Source: Bradyrhizobium macuxiense (GTDB lineage Bacteria > Pseudomonadota > Alphaproteobacteria > Rhizobiales > Xanthobacteraceae). From it: a DNA stretch of 64,000 nt. Position numbers and translations under genes: made by a program. The notes under the pieces were generated by a model. It made no database searches. It was not told where the DNA came from and saw only the letters and a list, made by a program, of their open reading frames with translations. Positions 9,558-17,328 of this stretch are shown here, piece after piece (positions within the stretch are counted from its first letter, which is position 1; each line of letters begins with the position of its first letter). The stretch is taken from positions 1 to 64,000 of the forward strand of contig NZ_VITY01000023.1 in NCBI RefSeq assembly GCF_007993935.1, written 5' to 3'.

Positions 9558-10019
9558 ATGAAGAATTTCACCAGAACCTGCATCGCGCTCGTTGCGCTGT
9601 CGGCGGCGGCTCTCCCGTCGCGCGCGCACGACAAGCACGGGCACCAATCCTATTCGGCCGGCGAGCCCGGCGATCCCAGCAAGCCGTCGCGCACCGTCGA
9701 GGTCGAGATGAAGGAGATGGAGTTCACGCCGTTCCGCATCGAGGTCAAGCGCGGCGAACAGGTCCGCTTCGTGATCAGGAATGCCGGCACCGAGGATCAT
9801 GAATTCCTGCTTGCCACCACCGAGGAAAATCTCAGGCACGCCGAAGTCATGAAGAAGCATCCGCACATGGAGCATGACGATCCGAACGGCGTCCGTCTGG
9901 CGCCGAAGAAAAGCGCCGAGATCGTCTGGAAGTTCACCAAGCCCGGAACGTTCGAGTATTCCTGTCTGATCCCCGATCACCGCGACTATGGGATGACCGG
10001 CCGCGTCATCGTGAAGTGA
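9558..10019 (+). CDS. periplasmic cupredoxin-like copper protein
   Basis: A 153-residue secreted protein: signal peptide ending near SRA (residues 20-22), a His-rich mature N-terminus (HDKHGHQ), then a cupredoxin fold with KEMEFTPFRIEVKRGEQVRF. Candidate copper ligands are H in TEDHEFLL, C in FEYSCLIPDH, the following H and M in YGMTGR. It follows the CusA-like pump within 40 bases and is likely a periplasmic copper carrier or buffer. An ATG 12 bases earlier is an alternative start. Confidence 0.85.
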   Translation: MKNFTRTCIALVALSAAALPSRAHDKHGHQSYSAGEPGDPSKPSRTVEVEMKEMEFTPFRIEVKRGEQVRFVIRNAGTEDHEFLLATTEENLRHAEVMKKHPHMEHDDPNGVRLAPKKSAEIVWKFTKPGTFEYSCLIPDHRDYGMTGRVIVK

Positions 10020-10048
10020 AATCAACGACGAATGAAGGGACAACGACG

Positions 10049-10351
10049 ATGAAAGGGATCACCACGACGGCAGGCGCGGTCACGCTCGCCTTGGCGCTGA
10101 CATTTGGCGCGGCGTTCGCGCAGGCGGCTGATATCAACGGCGAGGTCAAGAAGATCGACGAGAGCGCGGGCAAGATCACGCTCAAGCATGGGCCGGCCAA
10201 GAGCCTCGGCATGGAGCAGCCGATGACGATGATCTACCGGGTCAAGGATCCCGCGCTGCTCAAGCAGGTGAAGGTCGGCGACAAGGTCAGGTTCGAAGCC
10301 CAGGAGGGCGACGGCGGCTACACCGTCACGGCGATCCAGAAGGCGAAGTGA
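10049..10351 (+). CDS. cusF: CusF-like periplasmic copper-binding protein
   Basis: A 100-residue protein with signal peptide (about residues 1-27) and the CusF/CusF-like small OB fold: ADINGEVKKIDESAGKITLKH, MEQPMTMIYRVKD and VGDKVRFEA. The H, the two Met of QPMTM and the flanking aromatic region correspond to the Cu(I) site of CusF family proteins, although the tryptophan of E. coli CusF is not obvious. It is the last gene of the efflux operon. The ATG behind AGGGACAACG was preferred over a GTG 33 bases upstream, because it gives a standard signal peptide. Confidence 0.85.
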   Translation: MKGITTTAGAVTLALALTFGAAFAQAADINGEVKKIDESAGKITLKHGPAKSLGMEQPMTMIYRVKDPALLKQVKVGDKVRFEAQEGDGGYTVTAIQKAK

Positions 10352-10411
10352 GACGATCGCCGGCGTCGCGGCGTGCGCCATGCCGGTCGATCAAACCGCA
10401 TGATCAGGTCC

Positions 10412-10636
10412 TCACTGGCCGCCGCATGCGGCGTCGCCGCAGCATTTTCCGTCCGCCTGGACCGGAGGGCAGGGCACCGAGCCGTAGGAGCAGAACACGC
10501 AGCAATCGCCGGCCTTCGGCTTGAGGCGGGTGCCACAGCCCGCGCAGTCGTAGAAGAACTGGCAGGCGTCGGTCGGCATGGTCTCGGCCTTGGCGAAGCC
10601 GCAAGCCGGGCAGGTCAGGGTGGAGACGAGTTGCAT
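10412..10636 (-). CDS. small Cys-rich protein of the GDCCVFCSYG family
   Basis: A 74-residue protein carrying eleven cysteines in three groups (CPAC near residue 9, CAGC near 28, GDCCVFCSYG near 41). Proteins with the GDCCVFCSYGSVPCPP signature are common companions of mercury or copper resistance operons and look like zinc-ribbon/metal-binding proteins, but no role is established. It converges with the copper operon. The ATG giving MQLVSTLTCPACG was chosen over an upstream codon that adds an unconserved N-terminus. Confidence 0.75.
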   Translation of the reverse strand: MQLVSTLTCPACGFAKAETMPTDACQFFYDCAGCGTRLKPKAGDCCVFCSYGSVPCPPVQADGKCCGDAACGGQ

Positions 10637-10805
10637 GTTGCCTTCGTAAGCTCTGCGTTCGGCTACCACAAGGACCCGAAAGCCCGCCGGCGGAAGCGGC
10701 TGCCGTCGATGATGTTAACTCTACCGCGTCGGCGATCGGCGGCATTGGAACGCGATCGGCCCTGGCGCGTTGCTGTGCATCATTCGTGTGCAGAAGGCCC
10801 CCTCC

Positions 10806-11084
10806 ATGACAGTCAACGCGGCAATACTGATGGTGGCATTGGTGCTGTCGGGAACCGTGTTGGCGCAGAGCTCCGGTCCGTCGGCCGGCTCGGCGGGGGC
10901 CGGGCAGGCCGCCAATGTGACCACCACCGGCCAGGCGCTGAACACCAGCAAGAAGACCGGCGACAGCGGCCCGCCGATCGAGAAGGCGGCGCACCCGGCC
11001 AAGCCGGGGGAGAGCGCCGATGGCAACACGGTCGGCGCGGGCCATCCGAAAAAGCCCGACCGGCGCCTCGAGCACTACCCGTAA
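10806..11084 (+). CDS. small secreted Gly/Ala/Pro-rich protein
   Basis: A 92-residue protein with a signal peptide (LMVALVLSGTVLAQ) and a low-complexity mature part rich in Gly, Ala, Pro and Lys, ending KKPDRRLEHYP. No domain recognised. It ends in front of a strong bidirectional terminator. Probably a genuine secreted protein of the type common in Bradyrhizobium; function unknown. Confidence 0.6.
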   Translation: MTVNAAILMVALVLSGTVLAQSSGPSAGSAGAGQAANVTTTGQALNTSKKTGDSGPPIEKAAHPAKPGESADGNTVGAGHPKKPDRRLEHYP

Positions 11085-11126
11085 CAGGCCAAGGCGAGTT
11101 GGCTCTCACTTATTCCTATGCGTAGC

Positions 11127-11164
11127 AAAAAGCCGGCGCGGTCGTTGCGACCACGCCGGCTTTT
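11127..11164. terminator. bidirectional rho-independent terminator
   Basis: A perfect GCCGGCG/CGCCGGC stem extended by an inner GGTCG-TTG-CGACC hairpin, with five A on the left and four T on the right. It separates the convergent secreted-protein gene and TPR gene and can serve both strands. Confidence 0.88.
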
Positions 11165-11182
11165 ATTGGACGGCAGGCCCGC

Positions 11183-11728
11183 TCAGTAAACCAGGCCCGT
11201 GCCCGGGGGCTTCTCCAGCGCCGCGGCGAGCGAGCGATATTCATCGCTGTTGGTGCCGGCAAGCTGGGCGATGCGGTTCAAATGGTACTGCGCCTGATCG
11301 CGGTTGCCCTGTTCGACCTGCCAGAGGCCGTAATACTGCCAGGTGCGCACATGGGTCGGATCAGCCTTCAGCGCGCGCTCGTACCAGATCTGCGAGACCT
11401 TGTAGTCGCCGAGCTTGCGATAGGAGTAGCCGATCAAATTGGCGACGTCGGCACGGTCGTCCTGGCCGAGCGCCTTCAGCTGCTCGATCGCGGCGGTATA
11501 GTCGTGCTTGTCGTAGATCGTGGCATAGGCAGCGTGGTAGCCGGCCAGGAACTTCTGATCGTCGATCGCGGAGCTCTTGTCCTTCTTCGCCTTCTTGCTC
11601 TTGCTGCCGCTGTCGGACGCCGGCGGCGAGGGATTGTCGCCGCCTGCGGCGTAGGCCGAGATGACCGGCCCGGCGGCGAGCGTCATCGAGAGCACTGCGA
11701 GGCCTAGAAACTTCGTCGTCTTGCTCAT
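11183..11728 (-). CDS. secreted TPR-repeat protein
   Basis: A 181-residue protein: signal peptide (LAVLSMTLAAGPVISAYA), a short Ser/Lys-rich linker, then three TPR-like units (YAAIYDKHDYTAAIEQL-type, about residues 65-165), including ADVANLIGYSYRKLGDY and VRTWQYYGLWQVEQGNRDQA. TPR domains mediate protein contacts, so this is probably a periplasmic scaffold. The ATG with a nearby GGAGC-like leader and standard signal sequence was preferred to a longer in-frame extension. Confidence 0.8.
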   Translation of the reverse strand: MSKTTKFLGLAVLSMTLAAGPVISAYAAGGDNPSPPASDSGSKSKKAKKDKSSAIDDQKFLAGYHAAYATIYDKHDYTAAIEQLKALGQDDRADVANLIGYSYRKLGDYKVSQIWYERALKADPTHVRTWQYYGLWQVEQGNRDQAQYHLNRIAQLAGTNSDEYRSLAAALEKPPGTGLVY

Positions 11729-12012
11729 TCCTGGTTGCTCCTGATCGTTCCTGATCGTGCTCGGTAATCCTACACCCAAGCCTGCTGACTTGAACACCCA
11801 AGGGTGCAGAACATTCCCGGCCGATCCCACGATTGCGTGAGGCTTTGCGACCGGCACGGGCGGGCAACATGACCAAGATGTCATTCACATGAATGAATTC
11901 CGTCCATGTCCTTCAGAACGGGTTCAGTGCGCGGCTCCTAAGGTCACGTGCATTGATCGGTGAGGCCGACCATCCGGCCGGAGACCTCTCGATCCCGAAG
12001 AGGAGGACCACC

Positions 12013-12348
12013 ATGTTGAAGACGATTTCCGCCGCGCTGCTCGCCGTGTCCGTGATCGCAGCGCCCGCGCTCGCCGCCGAAACCGGCAAGACCGCAACCC
12101 CCGCGCCGGCGACCACCACCGCCCCGGCGACGACTGCCCCGGCGACCAAGGCCGCCCCGGTCATCAAGAGCGAGCAGTTGCCCTCGAAGGTGCGCAACGC
12201 CAACGCGAAGATGCACCACAAGCACTATCGCCATCACGGCCACCACAAGCACATGGGCATGCTGAAGGTGAAGTCGCCGAAGCATGCGACCAAGCACGTT
12301 CACGCCAAGGTCGCGACCAAGCACGTCGTGCCGGCCAAGCGCGGCTGA
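12013..12348 (+). CDS. secreted His-rich, Ala/Pro/Thr-rich protein
   Basis: A 111-residue protein behind an excellent ribosome site (AGGAGGACC). It has a signal peptide ending ALAA, an Ala-Pro-Thr linker (PATTTAPATTAPAT) and a strongly basic His-rich tail (HHKHYRHHGHHKH). Similar His-rich secreted proteins are common in Bradyrhizobium; metal binding is likely from composition but is an inference. Confidence 0.75.
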   Translation: MLKTISAALLAVSVIAAPALAAETGKTATPAPATTTAPATTAPATKAAPVIKSEQLPSKVRNANAKMHHKHYRHHGHHKHMGMLKVKSPKHATKHVHAKVATKHVVPAKRG

Positions 12349-12599
12349 TCGAGCACGGCTGAACTGATCTCGAATCTGATCCTGGGGGCGTAGTTCGCTC
12401 CACATTGCCCCGCTACGCCCTCCGCGACAAAGGCAAAGCCTTTGCGCAGGGATGCAGAACCGGCCCGTCCGTCCATTGCTTCCCCAATGGCGGCGGGCCG
12501 GAGTGCGTTTGGGCTTTCGATCGCCGCCTGGCGCGGAAATAACCCAGTTGCGAATTCCCTTCTGCCAGCCGGCGGTTTATGAGACGCGACCGGGGCAAC

Positions 12600-13040
12600 A
12601 TGAAACAGCTGACTTTGCGGACTTCATCACAACTGGCGGCGATCCTGCTGCTCGCGCTGCCGCTCGCCGGCTGTCTCACCAGCGATGACGGCGGCGGTTC
12701 GACCACGTTCACCGATGATCGCGGCGTCGCCAACCAGCCGTTTCCGGACCGCTACCGCGAGCAGATCGTGGCCTTCATGCGGACCTATCTGAACAACCCG
12801 GTCGGGGTTCGCGAGGCCGGGATCGCCGAGCCGGTGCAGCGCACGATCGGCGGCCGGCTGCGCTACGTGGTCTGCCTGCGCTACAGCGCCAAGGATACCG
12901 ACGGCAATTACCGCCCGGCGCGGGAGCGCGGCGTCATGTTCGTCGACGGCCGGCTCGACCGCATCCTCGACAACGCCGCCGAGCCCTGCGCCGGCGCGTC
13001 CTACGCGGCTTTTCCGGATCTGGAGAAAATGGCGCGCTAG
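12600..13040 (+). CDS. predicted lipoprotein
   Basis: A 146-residue protein with a lipoprotein signal: hydrophobic ILLLALP followed by the lipobox LAGC, giving an acylated Cys near residue 25. The mature domain (FPDRYREQIVAFMRTYLNNP, then RLRYVVCLRYSAKDTDGNY) is a single compact domain seen in rhizobial hypothetical lipoproteins. Role unknown. Confidence 0.75.
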   Translation: MKQLTLRTSSQLAAILLLALPLAGCLTSDDGGGSTTFTDDRGVANQPFPDRYREQIVAFMRTYLNNPVGVREAGIAEPVQRTIGGRLRYVVCLRYSAKDTDGNYRPARERGVMFVDGRLDRILDNAAEPCAGASYAAFPDLEKMAR

Positions 13041-13085
13041 GCATGATTCGGAAAAGTGCGAAGCGGTTTTCCGAAAAGATCATGC
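13041..13085 (+). repeat. 45-bp Bradyrhizobium-type palindromic intergenic repeat, copy 1
   Basis: The unit begins GCATGATTCGGAAAAG and ends AAAAGATCATGC, with internal near-complementarity (CGGAAAA against TTTTCCG). An almost identical unit lies in reverse orientation about 1.1 kb downstream. It abuts the lipoprotein stop codon. From memory, elements of this form recur throughout Bradyrhizobium intergenic regions. Confidence 0.85.
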
Positions 13086-13371
13086 CCGCCCTATGCGGCG
13101 CGGCGGCCCGTCGCAGCCCTGATCGAAACGTTAGCGAACTCCGATCACTTTTCGGGGAGCGCTGAACTTCACCTTAGCCGTTTGCGACTTACATACAGCC
13201 GAAATACGGCTGCTTAACCGGTGAAAAAACCTTCTGTGCCAAGGAACAAACGGGCGTGTTGCGACCCCGTTACAGCTCAGAAACATCACGGGTCCGGCAT
13301 TGCCCCAAAGCAACCTAATTGGGGTCACGTTGTTTGGCTTAACAGCGCAGCGTTAGTAACGGGGATCAGAA

Positions 13372-14091
13372 ATGAAGAAGTTTTTGCTCGGCACAGTCGC
13401 GCTGGCCGCCCTTGCGGGCCCGGCATTTGCGGCTGACATGCCGGCTCGCACCTATACCAAGGCCCCGCCGCCCTATACCGCACCGGCGCTCGTCTACAAC
13501 TGGACCGGTTTCTATATCGGCGGCCATGTCGGCGGTGCGTTCACCGACGGCACCAACCTGATGGGCAGCGACGCGCGCTTCATGGGTGGCGTGCAGGGCG
13601 GCTTCGACTATCAGTTCGCGCCCAACTGGGTGATGGGCGTCGAGGCGCAGTACTCCTGGTTGCCGAGCTCCTCGAACAACAATGGCGTGCTGCTCCCGGG
13701 CGGGACGCTGGTGACCGGGAACACCGACCAGCTCGGCTCGGTGACCGGCCGCCTTGGCTACACCTGGGGTCCGGCGCTGCTCTACGCCAAGGGCGGTTAT
13801 GCCTGGCGCGACAACAACAACATCTCGGCGACGGTCGGCGGCGTGCCGGCGGCCTTCACCACCGATGGCGGCCACAAGGACGGCTACACGGTCGGTGCCG
13901 GCCTCGAATACATGTTCGCCCCGAACTGGTCGGCGAAGGCCGAATACCAGTACTACAATTTCGGCAAGACCAACTTCACCAGCGGCCCGGCCGACCTCGT
14001 CGGCACAAGCTTCCGGAACGACGAGCATACCGTCAAGGTCGGGGTCAACTACCGCTTCGGCTGGGGCGGTCCGGTGGGCTCCCGCTACTGA
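13372..14091 (+). CDS. outer-membrane beta-barrel protein (Omp25/Omp31/RopB type)
   Basis: A 239-residue porin-like barrel: signal peptide (LGTVALAALAGPAFA), an ADMPARTYTKAPPP proline-rich lead, WTGFYIGGHVGGAF at the first strand, alternating amphipathic strands and the terminal motif VKVGVNYRFGW, close to the aromatic ending used by outer-membrane barrels. This family supplies abundant surface proteins in Rhizobiales. It is monocistronic, with its own long upstream region and a terminator directly after it. Confidence 0.9.
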   Translation: MKKFLLGTVALAALAGPAFAADMPARTYTKAPPPYTAPALVYNWTGFYIGGHVGGAFTDGTNLMGSDARFMGGVQGGFDYQFAPNWVMGVEAQYSWLPSSSNNNGVLLPGGTLVTGNTDQLGSVTGRLGYTWGPALLYAKGGYAWRDNNNISATVGGVPAAFTTDGGHKDGYTVGAGLEYMFAPNWSAKAEYQYYNFGKTNFTSGPADLVGTSFRNDEHTVKVGVNYRFGWGGPVGSRY

Positions 14092-14115
14092 TCGCGGTTT
14101 GGTTGCAGCGAGATC

Positions 14116-14144
14116 AAAGGCCGGCCTTCGGGTCGGCCTTTTTT
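14116..14144 (+). terminator. rho-independent terminator of the barrel gene
   Basis: AAGGCCGGCC-TTCG-GGTCGGCCTT followed by a T run (six T in total), about 25 bases after the stop of the outer-membrane protein gene. The UUCG-type tetraloop and U tract are textbook. Confidence 0.9.
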
Positions 14145-14215
14145 GTTGCCCCACGCGGCCGGACGCGCGGCGAGACTGGGGCTGCATCGCTATTGTGCTT
14201 CAGCTCGTTGTTTAA

Positions 14216-14260
14216 GCATGATCTTTTCGGAAAACCGCTTCGCACTTTTCCGGATCATGC
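14216..14260 (-). repeat. 45-bp Bradyrhizobium-type palindromic intergenic repeat, copy 2
   Basis: Reverse-complement copy of the unit located before the barrel gene; it differs from copy 1 by a single base (GATCCGG in place of GATTCGG). The two copies therefore bracket the outer-membrane protein gene as inverted repeats. Confidence 0.85.
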
Positions 14261-14288
14261 TCCATTCAGCCCCTGTTCACGCCTGATC

Positions 14289-14320
14289 GTGCAATGCAAA
14301 AAATAATTCCTGCATTGCAC
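14289..14320. promoter_or_regulatory. 10-bp inverted repeat upstream of a small secreted protein gene
   Basis: GTGCAATGCA and TGCATTGCAC are perfect inverted arms separated by 12 AT-rich bases, 57 bases before the start of the next gene. It could be an operator dyad or a leader hairpin. No known regulator consensus was recognised. Confidence 0.45.
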
Positions 14321-14376
14321 GGAACTTTCATCGTGATCCGTTATTATGCGATCGCCGGGCTGGTGGACAAACAAAC

Positions 14377-14616
14377 ATGCGTAGCTTTGCGTTAGGGCTG
14401 ATCCTCTCTGCGGTCTCCGTGCCGTGCTTTGCCCAGACCATCCTCAAATCCGAACCCTTGGCGCTTGCGCCTTACGAGGTCGTGTTCGTGCAGGACTCGT
14501 CCTGCTCGGCCGGCAAGGTGCTCAAGGTGACGGGCGCGATCCGGGGCCTGCACCGGCGGAAGATTTGCGTGTCGCTCGCCGCCGAACAGGCCTCGCTGGC
14601 AACCGCGACGCCGTAG
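14377..14616 (+). CDS. small secreted hypothetical protein
   Basis: A 79-residue protein with a signal peptide (LGLILSAVSVPCFA) and a short mature domain (SEPLALAPYEVVFVQDSSC, then GKVLKVTGAIRG and RRKICV). The pattern of one conserved-looking Cys pair fits small secreted proteins common in Bradyrhizobium. Function unknown. Confidence 0.65.
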   Translation: MRSFALGLILSAVSVPCFAQTILKSEPLALAPYEVVFVQDSSCSAGKVLKVTGAIRGLHRRKICVSLAAEQASLATATP

Positions 14617-14677
14617 GGACAACGCGACCATCGCACCAGCACCGGTCCGCCCATGCGCACCGGGCGATCCGCCATCC

Positions 14678-14929
14678 TTAGTTCAGCCGCGGCTCCTGCC
14701 GCGCTTCCCGATCGGCATCGGCCTTGTTCTTGACCGGGTCCTCGTTCGGCTCGAGCTGGCAGGGCCGGATCTCGTAGTCATTGTCCAGCACCGGGCGCGG
14801 CGAAGACGTCTCCTCCTCGGTGACGGCATCCACCACCAGGCCCGACTTCCGGGCCAGCTTCCAGACGTCAGCCTCGGTCGGATACGCCTTGCTCAGCTTG
14901 GCGTCCTGATAGAACAGCGCGTACGGCAT
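14678..14929 (-). CDS. small cytoplasmic hypothetical protein
   Basis: An 83-residue acidic protein (MPYALFYQDAKLSKAYPTEADVW at its start, cut by a Pro-rich middle and a charged tail). It has no signal or membrane segment. The MPYALF start was preferred over an upstream in-frame ATG that adds five residues. No family recognised; similar short proteins are widespread in rhizobia. Confidence 0.6.
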   Translation of the reverse strand: MPYALFYQDAKLSKAYPTEADVWKLARKSGLVVDAVTEEETSSPRPVLDNDYEIRPCQLEPNEDPVKNKADADREARQEPRLN

Positions 14930-15141
14930 GTGTCGTTCCCCCAATCAGCGACAACGCCAGTGGCCGTCCCGGGTTTCGGGGCGGACCACCCGTTCCAATC
15001 ACGGAACCGTGAGCTCGGATATGCAGCAAGCATCTGAAAATGCGAGTCATTTCGGCCCTTTCATCGGAGGGCCTTGAGTCCTTAACGGGGCGTAAACCCC
15101 GGAAAAAAGAATCCCCGGGACTCTCCGGGTAGAATCGCCGG

Positions 15142-15261
15142 ATGCTCCGGCCCATGAGAGCGATCCACCAGCCCCCCTACGAACGCGTGCAGCTTGCGCT
15201 TGCGGTTGCGCTGCTCGCGGCCTGCGCCGCGAACATGGCGCTGGTCTGGTCCTGGCTCTAG
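15142..15261 (+). CDS. possible 39-residue single-span membrane peptide
   Basis: A short frame, MLRPMRAIHQPPYERVQLAL then AVALLAACAANMALVWSWL, ending in TAG. The second half is a plausible membrane helix with a Trp-rich end. A second ATG four codons in is an alternative start. No strong ribosome site and no family recognised, so it may be spurious. Confidence 0.35.
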   Translation: MLRPMRAIHQPPYERVQLALAVALLAACAANMALVWSWL

Positions 15262-15437
15262 CTTCCCCTTCACGCGGACCGGTTGCCGGTCTTGCCGGAC
15301 GGTGCACCCAGCGAAAACGCCGTGGTCCCTCAACGCCCGTAGCGATTGACGGTTCGGCCGTTCCTTCCATCATTGCCGGCAGAACGTGTGCCCGCTGCGG
15401 TCTGCGCGGACGGGCCGCTAAGCGGGGTGGAGCAGAC

Positions 15438-15806
15438 ATGATCGAGATGCTGAAGGAACGGGTCAACGGCGACGCCGGCCTGGTGCGGCGCGGCCACTAT
15501 CTCACCACGACATTCCTGCTCGAGATCGGCAAGACCGCCTGGCTGATCGCGATCCATGAGGGCCGGATCGTCGCGGTGACCAAGGGGCCGTTCGTGATGC
15601 CGTCCTGGTCGTTCGCGCTGCGTACCTCGGACGAGGAGTGGGACAGGTTCTGCAAGCTGAGGCCGCCGCCCGGCTCGAACGACCTGATGGCGCTGATCAA
15701 GCGCCGCGTGTTGAAGGCCGAGGGCGAGCTGCAGATCTTCATGGCGAACCTGCGCTACTTCAAGGAAGCGCTCGGCAAGCTGCGCCGCGAGGGAGCCGCC
15801 GCATGA
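15438..15806 (+). CDS. SCP2-like small protein
   Basis: A 122-residue protein without signal or membrane segments. The fold pattern (TTTFLLEIGKTAWLIAIHEG, then SWSFALRTSDEEWDRF) resembles SCP2-type sterol/lipid-carrier domains. It overlaps the following alpha/beta hydrolase by 4 bases (ATGA), so the two are coupled and probably act on the same hydrophobic substrate. Family assignment is moderate. Confidence 0.7.
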   Translation: MIEMLKERVNGDAGLVRRGHYLTTTFLLEIGKTAWLIAIHEGRIVAVTKGPFVMPSWSFALRTSDEEWDRFCKLRPPPGSNDLMALIKRRVLKAEGELQIFMANLRYFKEALGKLRREGAAA

Positions 15807-16651
15807 GCGCCAAATTCGAACCGATCATCGGCCGCTACATGCAACTCGAACTGTCCGGCCGGGCGCACCGTGTCTATGTCGAGGAGGCGGGCGAGGGCAC
15901 GCCGCTGCTCTGCCTGCACACCGCGGGCGCCGACGGGCGGCAATACCGCAGCCTGATGAACGATCCGCGCGTGACGCGCAATCATCGGGTCATCGCCTTC
16001 GACATGCCCTGGCACGGCAAGTCGTCGCCGCCGCAAGGCTGGCACGACGAGGAGTACCAGCTCACCTCGACGCAATACACGGCGATGATCCTCGCCGTGA
16101 TGGATGCGCTCGACCTCGACAAGCCGATCGTGATCGGCTGCTCGATCGGCGGCCGGATCGCGCTGCACCTCGCGCTCGAGCATCCCGAACGCTTCCGCGC
16201 CATCATCGGCCTGCAGGCCGGCGCGCATGTCGATCCCTATTACGACCTGAATTTCCTGCATCGGCCCGATGTGCACGGCGGCGAGGTCGCGGCCGCGATC
16301 GTCTCCGGCCTCGTCGGGCCCGACGCGCCCGACAGCGAGAGGTGGGAGACGCTGTGGCACTACATGCAGAGCGGGCCCGGCGTGTTCAAGGGCGACCTCT
16401 ATTTCTACAAGATCGACGGCGACATCCGCGCCCGCGTCGCCGAGATCGACACCAGGCGCTGCCCGCTGTTCCTGTTGTCAGGCGAGTACGATTATTCCTG
16501 CACGCCGGCGGAGACGCTGGCAGTGGCCGGCAGCATTGCCGGCAGCGAGGCCACCATCATGAAAGGCCTCGGACATTTCCCGATGAGCGAAAATCCCGGT
16601 GAGTTCGCAAAGCATCTGCTGCCGGTGCTGGAGAAGATCGGCGGGCGCTAG
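15803..16651 (+). CDS. alpha/beta hydrolase
   Basis: A 282-residue alpha/beta hydrolase with the full catalytic set: nucleophile elbow GCSIGG (Ser near residue 114), acid Asp in SGEYDYS and His in GLGHFPMSENP. The oxyanion region is preceded by LLCLHTAGADGRQYR. The family hydrolyses esters, lactones or C-C bonds; the substrate cannot be inferred. Translational coupling to the SCP2-like gene suggests a lipid-like or aromatic substrate. Confidence 0.9.
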   Translation: MSAKFEPIIGRYMQLELSGRAHRVYVEEAGEGTPLLCLHTAGADGRQYRSLMNDPRVTRNHRVIAFDMPWHGKSSPPQGWHDEEYQLTSTQYTAMILAVMDALDLDKPIVIGCSIGGRIALHLALEHPERFRAIIGLQAGAHVDPYYDLNFLHRPDVHGGEVAAAIVSGLVGPDAPDSERWETLWHYMQSGPGVFKGDLYFYKIDGDIRARVAEIDTRRCPLFLLSGEYDYSCTPAETLAVAGSIAGSEATIMKGLGHFPMSENPGEFAKHLLPVLEKIGGR

Positions 16652-16669
16652 AGCGCTGGCGCCGCCTAT

Positions 16670-17071
16670 TCATGGTTTCGGCTGCATACCCTGCAAAAAG
16701 CGAAGCGGGTTGAGCGGGCCAATCGGGATCAGTTCGAAGCTCATCATATGGGCTTTGCCCAGAGGCAGCTTTTCGAGCATCTCGTGCGCGACGGCCGGAT
16801 CGGTGACGTTGATGATGAAGGCCACGCCCGGCTTTCCTTGGAGCGAGTACCACTGCTCGATCTTGCCATCGAGGTAGAGCTCGACGGTTTCGCGAACTTC
16901 CTCCGGCAGGACAGCACGCACCTGCGATTGCTCAAAACCGGGATTGATGGTCCCGATCGCGAGAATTTTTGTCGTCGGCGTCGTTTTCATGGCGGCTCCT
17001 TGCGCGTTTGCGGAATTGAAGCCGACAAGGCAGCCAACAACTGCCAATGCGGCGGCAGAAGCGAACTTCAT
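16670..17071 (-). CDS. secreted muconolactone isomerase-like domain protein
   Basis: A 133-residue protein: N-terminal signal-like segment (ALAVVGCLVGFNSANAQ) then a ferredoxin-like alpha-beta domain (VRAVLPEEVRETVELYLDGK, IEQWYSLQG, AFIINVTDP, SFELIPIGPLNPL) of the muconolactone isomerase/YciI type. Secreted versions are not known to be true isomerases, so catalytic function is uncertain. Convergent with the hydrolase gene. Confidence 0.7.
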   Translation of the reverse strand: MKFASAAALAVVGCLVGFNSANAQGAAMKTTPTTKILAIGTINPGFEQSQVRAVLPEEVRETVELYLDGKIEQWYSLQGKPGVAFIINVTDPAVAHEMLEKLPLGKAHMMSFELIPIGPLNPLRFLQGMQPKP

Positions 17072-17328
17072 GTTTGTTTCCCCTCTGTGTGTCGCTCAGG
17101 CGATCGGGTGAACCCGTTGGGCAGAGCATCGCCGGCAAGCCAGCCGGATCAGCCTTGAAGCGCTGCGCCGTGATCTTGACAGGCTCGCCGGGACAGGCCT
17201 GTTCGAGACTGGAATCCAGCGCGTCCGGCATCGGAAAGCAACGATAATCGTGGCTCTCGACCGCGCGGCGGGATATGACAACTGCGCATCCACGCGTATG
17301 GCGTGAACCGGTTGCGGTGGAGGTTTTG

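Noticed and set aside
6730..9558. 942-residue reverse frame over the RND pump gene
   Set aside because: Composition (His, Arg, Asp repeats) is that of antisense GC-rich DNA; no ribosome site or family.
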